A stretch of 38,333 bases of DNA from Parendozoicomonas callyspongiae. Its GTDB lineage: Bacteria > Pseudomonadota > Gammaproteobacteria > Pseudomonadales > Endozoicomonadaceae. Positions 8,348 to 15,895 of the stretch are shown here, one piece after another; position 1 is the stretch's first letter, and each line of letters starts with the position of its first letter. Position numbers and translations under genes: made by a program. The DNA lies in NCBI RefSeq assembly GCF_023502345.1, contig NZ_JAMFLX010000033.1:1-38333 (forward strand), written 5' to 3'. Under the pieces are notes generated by a model that searched no databases, was not told the DNA's origin, and worked only from the letters and a program-made list of their open reading frames with translations.

Positions 8348-8374
8348 TGTACGGGACCATACATGTCCCGTACA
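8348..8374. other. Perfect 10-bp inverted repeat
   Basis: TGTACGGGAC and GTCCCGTACA are separated by a 7-base loop. It lies about 150 bases upstream of the CCHC zinc-finger gene start. It could be an operator or an RNA hairpin; there is no T-run to make it an intrinsic terminator. Confidence 0.6.
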
Positions 8375-8458
8375 CAGGTCTAGGATTTAATTCCCATGTC
8401 GATATTTTTGCTTACATGTCTACATTTTTAATACACTTTTACAACACTTGTTAAGGGG

Positions 8459-8587
8459 GATTAAAATTGTTGACAAACGGCCCCATTTTTCGGGGCTTCC
8501 AGAGCCCCTACCTCGCCCTGTAAATGTATTAAAACTGTTGACAGTTGAGCCTTTCAAGAAATGCGAAGGTATTAAAACTGTTGACAG
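8459..8587 (+). repeat. Three direct copies of an ATTAAAACTGTTGACA repeat
   Basis: Copies begin at 8459 (GATTAAAATTGTTGACA), 8526 and 8569 (both GTATTAAAACTGTTGACAG, 19 identical bases). An inverted copy occurs at 11337-11354, on the other side of hipBA. The irregular spacing (67 and 43 bases) rules out a CRISPR array. The copies may be protein-binding sites or ends of a mobile element. Confidence 0.75.
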
Positions 8588-8655
8588 ACTGCAGGCCTCT
8601 TTAGAGACACTGCCTATTTGTAAGGTTCAAATCCTGAGAAAGTGCTGCAAGCTGG

Positions 8656-9142
8656 TTGCTCTTCACCTGCTCGATCATCTTAGACGCCTTTGGCGGGCTG
8701 GCCAGAGTTCCTTTTCTGGTGGCTTACGGTGCTTTTCTCCGCAATATATCCGGTGACATTCTGTACTTTGACAAGTCTCACCACCAGGCGGACAGCTGGG
8801 AGCTGTTGGATGATGTGAATGCAAATATCGGCCCACTGAACACACAAGTGAATGCCACTGGTGATCCTGGCTATTGGCTCTACCACTTCTATCTCTCCTC
8901 AGCAGCTACCCGTACCGTTGCAAGGTTGTACCACAATATTGCAGCCCAATACCGACTGCGACAGAAACCTGATCAAGAACCAGCAGAATCTTATCCAGCT
9001 CAGCGGGGAAGTCGGGCGATTGATAGACCAGCTCTCTGCCTTGCCAGACTGCCAGCGGGTGCATCTGTTTCTGTCAGTGCAATCCAGCTTTGACCTGGAG
9101 CTGGGCAGACGGTTTCAGGAGGTACCCAAAAACATTGGGTGA
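8656..9142 (+). pseudogene. Decayed SAVED-domain protein (CBASS effector-like)
   Basis: Two frames are needed. The first (about 8656-8845) reads VPFLVAYGAFLRNISGDILY followed by a Trp (DSWELLDD). The second (8852-9142) reads LAIGSTTSISPQQLP, then GEVGRLIDQLSALPDCQRVH continuing LFLSVQSSFDLELGRRFQE to a TGA. The order Gly-rich start, Trp, small-residue Ser-Thr strand and final HLF...ELGRR matches the SAVED domain, which senses cyclic oligonucleotides in CBASS anti-phage effectors. A frameshift near 8845 and the absence of an N-terminal effector domain or a neighbouring CD-NTase indicate a relic. The domain call is from pattern memory. Confidence 0.55.
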
Positions 9143-9318
9143 TCCATAATTTTAACCCCGCCGTTGACACCTATGAATGGGCTCTGGAGTTTTCCAGAAC
9201 TGGGGTTATACGGTATGAGCCACTGCGGCCAGTCAGGTAAATTGCAGGCGGTTGATTGAGTCATCTGTCTGCCCTTGATTGGTGCTTGATGTTATCTCTT
9301 TTCGGCCTATTTCATTCA

Positions 9319-9345
9319 TATAATGATCTTATATATGGTCATATA
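9319..9345 (+). promoter_or_regulatory. Candidate hipBA promoter and HipB operator
   Basis: A TATAAT hexamer (9319-9324) is followed by a perfect inverted repeat TATATG-GT-CATATA (9332-9345), about 50 bases before the hipB ATG. HipB-type XRE antitoxins bind palindromes overlapping their own promoter, so an autoregulatory operator is likely. A good -35 box at the right distance was not found. Confidence 0.5.
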
Positions 9346-9392
9346 CAGTTTTTAATGCTAAATTGACTATATATGCATTCATTATTGCCCTT

Positions 9393-9638
9393 ATGAAAAC
9401 CATCGGTGAACATTGCCAGGAGCGGCGTAAAGCTCTCAAACTCAACCAGACGGCCGCAGCACAGGCGGCCAGAACCACCCGCAGCGTGATTTCTGCCATC
9501 GAGAATAACCGCTACCGCGGGGCGCTCTGGGCTTTGAACAATTACCTGGGCATTTTGGGGCTGGAGCTGACAGTACGAGAAGCGACGCGGCCCACTTGGG
9601 ATGACCTGGACGCTCTGTTTGGTGAGGACGAAGAATGA
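9393..9638 (+). CDS. hipB: HipB-like XRE-family antitoxin / autorepressor
   Basis: A small DNA-binding protein that in the HipBA family neutralises HipA and represses the operon. It has 81 residues with one Cro/C1-type helix-turn-helix: ERRKALKLNQTAAAQAARTT followed by SVISAIENNRYRGALWALNN. The acidic C terminus (WDDLDALFGEDEE) is typical of these antitoxins. ATG at 9393 is preferred over TTG at 9363 because it directly precedes the HTH. The stop overlaps the hipA start (ATGA), showing translational coupling. The operator candidate lies upstream. Confidence 0.85.
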   Translation: MKTIGEHCQERRKALKLNQTAAAQAARTTRSVISAIENNRYRGALWALNNYLGILGLELTVREATRPTWDDLDALFGEDEE

Positions 9639-10882
9639 CGCCCGAACACTGGCCCGAGAAAATCAACTCCCTGCGTGTTAATACCCCCGCTGGGTTGGCG
9701 GGCATGCTGAGTTTTGAAAAAGGCTCCTATGCCTTCTCTTATCGTGAAGCTGGGGAAGAAGTCTCCCTGACCATGCCATTCCAGACAGCCTCCTATAACA
9801 GCGGAGCCCTGCATCCGGTGTTCCAGATGAATATTCCGGAGGGCTATGTCCGTGAGCGACTGTCGGAACGGCTGCGTCGGTATACCCGAGTGAATGATAT
9901 GTTGTTTCTGGCTCTGCAGCAGAAAAACGGCATTGGACGCTTGTCTTTTGAAAGTGAGCTTGAAACCAAGCCCATAGGCCATGACTCCCTGGAATCTCTG
10001 GTTCACTGGGATAACCGGGAAAGCGCCTTTGAGTATCTGCTGGATAAGTATCTGCTTAATACTGCGGCTATTTCCGGTGTACAGCCCAAGCTCCTGGTGA
10101 ACACCCGGCCTGCAGTAATCAGCCATAACGAAAAAGGCACACTGATTGAGCCGGAACTGATTGTAAAAACTGGCGGTGAAGAGCATGAGCATCTGGCGCT
10201 CAACGAATTTGTCTGTATGAGCATCGCCAAAGCCTGCGGTATTTCGGTGCCGGAGTTCTGGCTGTCGGATAACCATGAGCTGTTTATTATGAAGCGCTTT
10301 GATCAGGCTGGCGGCCAGCCTCTGGGCATGGAGGACTTTGCAGTACTGATGAAACGCCCCGGGGATGAAAAGTATCTGGGCTCCTATGAAAATGTCGCAA
10401 AAGTTGTACAGCTGTACACGGGGGATGCCAGACAGATTGAGCAGATTTTTGATTATATTGCCATCAGCTGCCTGCTGGGCAATGGGGATGCTCATCTGAA
10501 AAACTTCTCCCTGCTTTATAGCATCATCCAGCCCCTTTCCGGACTGCGCCTGTCGCCCCTTTATGATGTTGTGAACACCACGGTTTACCCACTGCAGTCC
10601 CATGACCTGGCTCTGAAAATGGACAAGACCCGGGAGTTTCCCAACCAGGATAAACTGGTGCGTTTTGGCAGAAAAATAGGGGTGAAAAATCCAGCCATCA
10701 GGCTGGAACACATGGCGGATACGGCCCGGGACTTTATCGCCCGGTTTGATCGTTGGGAGGTTTTTCCTGCGTTAAAGGGTGCGCTGGAAGCCTCTATCAG
10801 TCGGGCACTGTCGGTTTCTGACAGCAGTGTGCGTTTTCAGAGTAAACGACCGAAGAAACGGAAATCCGATCGTTACCTGTAA
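9635..10882 (+). CDS. hipA: HipA-family serine/threonine kinase toxin
   Basis: Toxin kinase of the HipBA module; the E. coli homologue phosphorylates glutamyl-tRNA synthetase and drives persistence, but the target here is unknown. It has 415 residues, slightly shorter than E. coli HipA. Visible parts: an N-terminal subdomain (NTPAGLAGMLSFEKGSYAFSY), the activation-loop region ISGVQPKLLV (around 146-155), the ATP-site segment IVKTGGEEHEHLALNE, the catalytic GNGDAHLKNFSLL with Asp285 and Asn290, and metal-binding Asp311 in LSPLYDVVNT. All key residues are present, so it is probably active. The basic C-terminal tail (SKRPKKRKSDRYL) is unusual. It overlaps hipB by four bases. Confidence 0.93.
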   Translation: MTPEHWPEKINSLRVNTPAGLAGMLSFEKGSYAFSYREAGEEVSLTMPFQTASYNSGALHPVFQMNIPEGYVRERLSERLRRYTRVNDMLFLALQQKNGIGRLSFESELETKPIGHDSLESLVHWDNRESAFEYLLDKYLLNTAAISGVQPKLLVNTRPAVISHNEKGTLIEPELIVKTGGEEHEHLALNEFVCMSIAKACGISVPEFWLSDNHELFIMKRFDQAGGQPLGMEDFAVLMKRPGDEKYLGSYENVAKVVQLYTGDARQIEQIFDYIAISCLLGNGDAHLKNFSLLYSIIQPLSGLRLSPLYDVVNTTVYPLQSHDLALKMDKTREFPNQDKLVRFGRKIGVKNPAIRLEHMADTARDFIARFDRWEVFPALKGALEASISRALSVSDSSVRFQSKRPKKRKSDRYL

Positions 10883-11369
10883 AACGTCTTGTACAGAGCA
10901 TGAAAATGGGGCCAGGCCTTGAACCCTGCAGCCACTCGGCTGAATGCTCACAGATCTGTTGGCGATTCTGGGCACACTCCAAACGTATAGGTCTGCTCAT
11001 TTTTTACTGCTACATATCAGAGGTTCATGTGTCCGCAAAAAACCGTCCTCTAAGAACAAGAAATTGGCGTACACATCTACTACATAAAAAACCAAAGTTT
11101 CAATTCGCACCCTGCGTAAGCTGGATGATCTGTGGAGGGTACTTGCTGTACCTCGACCCAAGGACGGAATATGCCTCTTTCCCATTCCTTTTGCTAGAGG
11201 GCAGTCCAGCGAACTACATCAGCTTCAGTGACATCTTTACGTTTGGTTTCCACCGGTGAGTCCCCTGCAGGGGCAAATAGTACAGCCCCATAGATGGTCA
11301 AGGGTTTAATTCAATTGTTAACAATTTAATGCCTTAGTTAACAGTTTTAATCCCATTCGTCACACTGAT
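10883..11369. other. Gene-free right flank of the hipBA block
   Basis: About 487 bases without a supportable gene. A plus-strand frame from 10900 to 11259 has no recognisable content, and a 47-codon fragment (from about 11093, containing TLRKLDDLWRVLAVPRPKDG) may be a degraded remnant. Near the right edge lie a 14-bp palindrome AATTGTTAACAATT (11313-11326) and the inverted copy of the left-border repeat (11337-11354), just before the 3' end of pilC. Confidence 0.4.
11337..11354 (-). repeat. Inverted copy of the ATTAAAACTGTT repeat
   Basis: On the minus strand this reads GGGATTAAAACTGTTAAC, matching the repeats at 8459, 8526 and 8569 over ATTAAAACTGTT-AC. With the left copy GGGGGATTAAAATTGTTGAC (8456-8474) it forms an inverted pair around the SAVED remnant and hipBA. 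Confidence 0.65.
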
Positions 11370-12584
11370 TTATACAACAGATCCCAGCTGGAATATGGGC
11401 AGGTACATGGCAACAATCAGGCCTCCCACCAAAGTACCAAGAACCACCATGATCATGGGTTCCATCAGGGCTGTCAGCCCATCCACCATATTGTCGACTT
11501 CTTCCTCATATAGCGTTGCGACTTTGTCCAGCATTTCATCAAGTGCACCGGATTCTTCACCAATTGCCACCATCTGTATAGCCATTGATGGGAATATCCC
11601 GGTTGTGCGCATGGCGAACTGCAATTGCTGACCGGAAGAGATATCTTCCTTAACCTGTTCTACAGCTTCCCGGTAAACAACATTACCCGTTGCACCGGCA
11701 ACTGAGTCGAGAGCATCAACCAGTGGAACACCTGCCGCAAAGGTTGTTGACAGAGTTCGGGCAAAGCGGGCGATGGCTGATTTATCAAGAATGGCACCGA
11801 TAATAGGAATCTTCAGTTGCAGGCGTTCAAAGCTGTTACGTGCTTTTTGAGATCTGGCCAGAATGCGTTTCAGTGACCATAACCCTATTCCTATTCCAAC
11901 AACAATAATCAGCCACCACTTTTGCACGGCTTCCGAGAGGTTGATGACTATCTGGGTGAAGGCGGGTAACTCTGCTCCAAATCCTGCGAAAACCTCTTCA
12001 AACTGCGGCACCACTTTTACCAGCAGAATACCGGTTACAATAACGGCCACAGCTGTTACTGCGATGGGGTAATTCATGGCCTTTTTTATCTTGGCTTTCA
12101 GGGCCTCAGTTTTTTCTTTATAGGTCGCGATTCTGTCGAGCAGGGATTCCAATGCACCTGACTGCTCTCCGGAGTTAACAAGGTTGCAGTAGAGATCATC
12201 AAAATACTTTGGGTGTTTGTGCAAAGACTGGGCAAAGCTGGTACCACCAGCAACATCGCTTTTGATGTTGGTGATCAGGTCTTTCATCGTTGCGTTATCC
12301 ATACCTTCTGCGGTGATATCGAAAGCCTGGATCATGGGAACGCCAGCTTTGGTCATGGTGGCAAGCTGTCGGGTGAAAATAGCAATATCCATCGGCTTGA
12401 TTTTTTTCTTAGTGCCGAAGCTCGCTGCTTTCTTGCGGACTTTGGACGGATTGATTCCCTGCTTGCGAAGCTCGGCTTTGGCAAGGGCAATGCTGGCGCT
12501 GGGGATTTCCCCTTTTGCGCTGCGGCCGTTTTTATCTTTGCCTTCCCAGGCAAAGGTATAAGTCTTTTCGCGTTTTTCAGTCAT
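11370..12584 (-). CDS. pilC: Type IV pilus inner-membrane platform protein PilC
   Basis: Polytopic inner-membrane platform of the type IV pilus machine (GspF/PilC family) that couples the PilB/PilT ATPases to pilin assembly. The 404-residue length is standard. Two GspF cytoplasmic domains repeat: FTRQLATMTKAGVPMIQAF with GEQSGALESLLDRIATY (about 70-160), and FARTLSTTFAAGVPLVDALD with GEESGALDEMLDKVATLYEEE (about 270-365). Membrane segments lie at about 165-190, 215-235 and 378-400. pilB and pilD, which normally flank pilC, are absent: apaH lies upstream and the hipBA block downstream. Confidence 0.95.
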   Translation of the reverse strand: MTEKREKTYTFAWEGKDKNGRSAKGEIPSASIALAKAELRKQGINPSKVRKKAASFGTKKKIKPMDIAIFTRQLATMTKAGVPMIQAFDITAEGMDNATMKDLITNIKSDVAGGTSFAQSLHKHPKYFDDLYCNLVNSGEQSGALESLLDRIATYKEKTEALKAKIKKAMNYPIAVTAVAVIVTGILLVKVVPQFEEVFAGFGAELPAFTQIVINLSEAVQKWWLIIVVGIGIGLWSLKRILARSQKARNSFERLQLKIPIIGAILDKSAIARFARTLSTTFAAGVPLVDALDSVAGATGNVVYREAVEQVKEDISSGQQLQFAMRTTGIFPSMAIQMVAIGEESGALDEMLDKVATLYEEEVDNMVDGLTALMEPMIMVVLGTLVGGLIVAMYLPIFQLGSVV

Positions 12585-12717
12585 GACGGGAAAACAGTCC
12601 TTGTTTTCAAGCCGGAGGTTATGCCTTGTTGGAGTTGTTTAAGAGGGCATAACCAGAACATTGTCCGTTCTTTGCAAGCAACAGGTATTTTTTTGATTAT
12701 AGAGCTTCTTTGGGAAC

Positions 12718-13524
12718 TTACTCGTCGGGGCTGACAGAAAAACGTTTCATATCTTTCAGGCGCATCAGGGTCAGTTTGCCACCCCAGACGCAACCGGTGT
12801 CCAGCGCTTCATAACCCTCGCGGAATACCTGTCCATTCAAGGCCGCCCAGTGGCCGAAAATAATGGTGAGATTACCTTCCCGCTTATGCTTGTGCAGATA
12901 CCAGGGGGCATAACCCCGTGGTGGAGTATTTCCCTTTTGGCTGAGCTCCAGAACTCCTTTGGCATTACAGAATCGCATGCGGGTGAAGTAGTTAGCGATC
13001 ATCCTTTGGCGCTCAATGCCTTCAAGATCCTTTGACCAATAGTTGGGCTCATTGCCGTACATATTGTGGAAGAAATGATCGCTGTCTGGGCCCTGAATCA
13101 CTTCTTCGAGTTCTGCAGCACGTTTGAGAATCTTCTTTTCATCCCAGATGGGAGGCACGCCGGCATGAACCATCAGGTAGCCTTTCTTTTCGCTCAAGTG
13201 CACCAGTGGTCGATGGCGAAGCCAGTCGAGCAACTCTTCCCTGTCTTTGGCTTTCAGGATATCGGTAATGGTATCGCCCCTTTTGGGTTCACGGGCACCG
13301 GCTGCAATCGCGAGAAGGTGCAGGTCATGATTACCAAGAACCGCCTTGCAGCGTTTGCCCAGTTGTTTCAGGTATCTCAGGGTTTGCAGGGATTCCGGTC
13401 CCCGGTTGACCAGGTCACCGGCCACCCAGAGTTTATCCTTGTGCTCGTCGAACTCGACAGAATCAAGAAGCTTGCGCAGGGTGCTGTAGCAGCCCTGAAT
13501 ATCGCCAACAGCGTATGTGGTCAT
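12718..13524 (-). CDS. apaH: Symmetrical bis(5'-nucleosyl)-tetraphosphatase ApaH
   Basis: Hydrolyses Ap4A to two ADP and can remove Np4 caps from RNA. This calcineurin-like metallophosphatase has the ordered motifs GDIQGCY (Asp8), GDLVNRGP (Asp37), GNHDLHLL (Asn65, His66), HAGVPP and FGHWAALNG. Its 268 residues are typical. The start ATG is followed by TTYAVGD as in Pseudomonas ApaH. It is the last gene of the lptD-surA-pdxA-rsmA-apaG-apaH set, 16 bases after apaG. Confidence 0.97.
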   Translation of the reverse strand: MTTYAVGDIQGCYSTLRKLLDSVEFDEHKDKLWVAGDLVNRGPESLQTLRYLKQLGKRCKAVLGNHDLHLLAIAAGAREPKRGDTITDILKAKDREELLDWLRHRPLVHLSEKKGYLMVHAGVPPIWDEKKILKRAAELEEVIQGPDSDHFFHNMYGNEPNYWSKDLEGIERQRMIANYFTRMRFCNAKGVLELSQKGNTPPRGYAPWYLHKHKREGNLTIIFGHWAALNGQVFREGYEALDTGCVWGGKLTLMRLKDMKRFSVSPDE

Positions 13525-13540
13525 TCAGAAATCAGCATCA

Positions 13541-13918
13541 TCAGTTGACGGCACTCGGTACCCGAAGGCTGAACATTGGAATTTCTGCATGAAACAGACG
13601 ACCTTGATCGGTTTCCATTAAATAGCTTCCTTCCATGCATCCAACAGGTGTTTCCAGGAGACAACCACTGCTATAGGAGTAGCTCTCTCCTGGCAGAATA
13701 TGAGGTTGCTGGCCAATAACGCCGTCACCCTGTACTTCCTGCTGGTGTTTATTGCCGTTTGTAATAAACCAGTGCCGTGAAAGCAGCCTGACACCATCAT
13801 CACAGCGGTTGAAAATCGTGATGTGGTAAGCAAAGGCATAATTGCCCTTCTTTGGATCAGACTGGCTGGGTAAAAACTCGGTTTTCACCCTGACTTCAAC
13901 CCGGTGCTGGTTATCCAC
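13541..13918 (-). CDS. apaG: ApaG domain protein
   Basis: A 125-residue single-domain protein with the FN3-like ApaG fold. Its biochemical role is unresolved; it is linked by conserved gene order to Ap4A metabolism. Recognisable segments are YAFAYHITIFN, LLSRHWFITN, VQGDGVIGQQPHILPGESYS, YSSGCLLETPVGCMEGSY and the C-terminal IPMFSLRVP. It sits between rsmA and apaH with short spacers, consistent with co-transcription. Confidence 0.96.
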   Translation of the reverse strand: MDNQHRVEVRVKTEFLPSQSDPKKGNYAFAYHITIFNRCDDGVRLLSRHWFITNGNKHQQEVQGDGVIGQQPHILPGESYSYSSGCLLETPVGCMEGSYLMETDQGRLFHAEIPMFSLRVPSAVN

Positions 13919-13940
13919 GTTAAGAACCTGTCATAAAAAA

Positions 13941-14756
13941 TTACTTTCTATCTGTTAGATAATCAGCAATTTTTACGAAGGACTCAAGAGCAATACGCTC
14001 AGGGCGCAGAGATGGATCAATACCCAGCTGCTCAAGTTCATCTCCGCTGATCAGGCTTTTCAGGCAGTTGCGCAAGGTCTTGCGGCGCATGGCAAATGCG
14101 GCCTTCACCACCTTCTCCAGTATGCCGTGGTTTTTGCAGGGGCAGGGCAGCTCTTTGTATGGCGTCAGGCGGACAATGGCTGAGTCAACTTTGGGTGGAG
14201 GATTGAATGCACCTGGGCCAACCGGAAACAGGTAATGAACCTGGCAGAAGTACTGCACCATTACACCCAGTCGTCCGTAATGTTTGTCACCTGGCTGGGC
14301 AGCCATACGCTCAACAACTTCTTTCTGCAGCATAAAGTGCATGTCTTTCACAATATCTGCATAGGTGAGCAGGTGAAAGATCAGTGGTGTTGAGATGTTG
14401 TAAGGCAGGTTGCCGACAATGCGCAGCTGCTCATCAGTCTGGCGCAGAGTGGCAAAATCAAACTGCAGGGCGTCAGCTTCATGAATCGCGAAGTTTTCAT
14501 TCAGGCCGAACTGTAGTTTCAGCCAGGGAATCAGGTCCCGATCCAGCTCCACAACGTCCAGACGACCGGAGCCTGCCTGCAGCTGGTTGGTCAGAGCGCC
14601 CTGACCTGGCCCGATCTCAACCAGATGGTCGTCGGACTTAGGCCCAATAGAGCGAATTATCCGGTTGATAATAGCCGGATCATGCAGAAAGTTCTGGCCA
14701 AAGCGCTTTCGGGCTTTGTGGGGAATAAGTTGGGCGTCGTTCGTGGTTCTATTCAT
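13941..14756 (-). CDS. rsmA: 16S rRNA dimethyladenosine transferase RsmA (KsgA)
   Basis: Dimethylates A1518 and A1519 in the 3'-terminal helix of 16S rRNA, a late 30S maturation step. The 271-residue protein shows the N-terminal HKARKRFGQNFLHD, the SAM-binding motif I VEIGPGQGALT, the acidic VVELDRDL loop, and the catalytic motif NLPYNISTPLIFHL. The C-terminal helical domain ends with LRPERIALESFVKIAD. It lies between pdxA and apaG in the conserved order. Confidence 0.97.
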   Translation of the reverse strand: MNRTTNDAQLIPHKARKRFGQNFLHDPAIINRIIRSIGPKSDDHLVEIGPGQGALTNQLQAGSGRLDVVELDRDLIPWLKLQFGLNENFAIHEADALQFDFATLRQTDEQLRIVGNLPYNISTPLIFHLLTYADIVKDMHFMLQKEVVERMAAQPGDKHYGRLGVMVQYFCQVHYLFPVGPGAFNPPPKVDSAIVRLTPYKELPCPCKNHGILEKVVKAAFAMRRKTLRNCLKSLISGDELEQLGIDPSLRPERIALESFVKIADYLTDRK

Positions 14757-14820
14757 GAAGGAGTGTTATCGAAAAATAAAATGCAGCACAGGAATATTAC
14801 CTTCCTGCGCTGAAGAATTT

Positions 14821-15813
14821 TTACACCGGGCGGATCATATCCAGGGCGTAATCCAGAGCCGTATTCAGGCTGCCGGCGTGTGCTAATCCTGTGCCAGCCA
14901 GTTCCAGGGCGGTGCCGTGATCAACAGAGGTGCGGATTATAGGCAACCCGAGCGTAATATTCACGGCTTCACCAAACCCTTTGTATTTCAGTACCGGAAG
15001 TCCCTGGTCATGATACATGGCCAGAATGGCGTCAGCTTCTTCCAGCTTGCCCGGGTTGAAAATCGTATCTGCAGGCAGAGGGCCAACAAAATCCATCCCT
15101 TTAGCCCGGAGCTTGTCCAAAGCCGGGGTGATGACTTCAATCTCTTCCCGGCCGAGGTGCCCGTCTTCACCGGCGTGAGGGTTCAGGCCGCAGACCAGGA
15201 TTTTCGGTGAGGTAAGACCAAACTTGTCTACCAGATCTTTGTGCAGGATATGACACACTTCATCAAGTAGATCACCGGTGATAGTGGCCGGGATTTTAGC
15301 CAGCGGCAGGTGTGTCGTCGCCAGGGCAACCCGCAAACTTTCCGTAGCCAGCATCATCACAACCCGTTCAGTGCCTGTTTGCTCCGCCAGAAGTTCGGTG
15401 TGCCCGGAGAAAGTGATCCCGGCATCGTTGATAATACCCTTATGTACGGGGGTGGTAATCATGGCGTCAAACAAACCTTTCTGGCAGCCATCAACAGCCA
15501 TTGTAAGCATATCAATTACGTAAGCGGCATTGCGGCTGTCGAGTAGTCCGGGTGTTACCTGTTCACGCAGAGAAACGGGATGAACAAGTATTTCGTCTTT
15601 TCTGTTTGGACGTTTTGGTGCATTGGGATCGAAGGTTTTGATAGTGACTTCGATTCCAAGCTGTCGTGCCCTGTTCCTGAGAAGGTCAGGATCTGCAATT
15701 GTGACGATTTGAGTATTTCGGGGGCGGGAAGCCTGCATTACGCAGAGATCAGGTCCGATACCTGCCGGTTCACCTGAGGTGATGACAAGTCTTGGTACTG
15801 CGTGGTCGGTCAT
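14821..15813 (-). CDS. pdxA: 4-hydroxythreonine-4-phosphate dehydrogenase PdxA
   Basis: NAD-dependent oxidation of 4-phosphohydroxy-L-threonine in pyridoxal phosphate synthesis (DXP-dependent pathway). The 330-residue protein contains [13 protein letters not shown] at the N terminus, [20 protein letters not shown] with a metal-ligand His, [14 protein letters not shown], and [17 protein letters not shown] with the other metal-binding His residues, closing with [16 protein letters not shown]. The order between surA and rsmA is conserved in gammaproteobacteria. A 14-bp hairpin lies between it and surA. Confidence 0.97.
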   Translation of the reverse strand: MTDHAVPRLVITSGEPAGIGPDLCVMQASRPRNTQIVTIADPDLLRNRARQLGIEVTIKTFDPNAPKRPNRKDEILVHPVSLREQVTPGLLDSRNAAYVIDMLTMAVDGCQKGLFDAMITTPVHKGIINDAGITFSGHTELLAEQTGTERVVMMLATESLRVALATTHLPLAKIPATITGDLLDEVCHILHKDLVDKFGLTSPKILVCGLNPHAGEDGHLGREEIEVITPALDKLRAKGMDFVGPLPADTIFNPGKLEEADAILAMYHDQGLPVLKYKGFGEAVNITLGLPIIRTSVDHGTALELAGTGLAHAGSLNTALDYALDMIRPV

Positions 15814-15839
15814 GGAACAACCTCGTTACCATGTAAAGA

Positions 15840-15873
15840 CAGCCGCTATCATCGGAGTTGATGATAGCGGCTG
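15840..15873 (-). terminator. Strong intercistronic hairpin between surA and pdxA
   Basis: A perfect 14-bp stem (CAGCCGCTATCATC/GATGATAGCGGCTG) with a 6-base loop. On the minus strand it is followed by TCTTTACAT, a weak U-tract. It could act as a partial terminator or as an RNA-stability element that uncouples pdxA from surA expression. Confidence 0.6.
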
Positions 15874-15895
15874 TCCGGGTTTTCGTATGATTTGT

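Larger units (their letters stand above)
8201..8655. other. Gene-free stretch upstream of the CCHC gene and SAVED remnant
   Basis: About 455 bases with no credible coding frame. It holds a perfect 10-bp inverted repeat (8348-8374), three copies of an ATTAAAA(C/T)TGTTGACA repeat (8459-8587), and GC-rich hairpins at 8480-8508 (GCCCC/GGGGC, then GGGGCT/AGCCCC). This is probably the left border of the insertion carrying the SAVED remnant and hipBA. Confidence 0.5.

Noticed and set aside
8459-8587. CRISPR array or tandem promoters
   Set aside because: Only three short copies with unequal spacing and no spacers of constant length; although each contains TTGACA, no -10 box lies at the right distance.
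8656-9142. Intact small genes in the SAVED region
   Set aside because: Individual frames are fragments of one domain split by a frameshift; none has a start with a ribosome site and a complete fold.
9542-10711. 389-codon minus-strand frame antisense to hipA
   Set aside because: hipA has all family motifs; the antisense frame has no recognisable domain or start signal.
10900-11259. Plus-strand 119-codon frame after hipA
   Set aside because: Cys/Trp/aromatic-rich composition without any motif, no ribosome site; looks like random open frame in an intergenic border.
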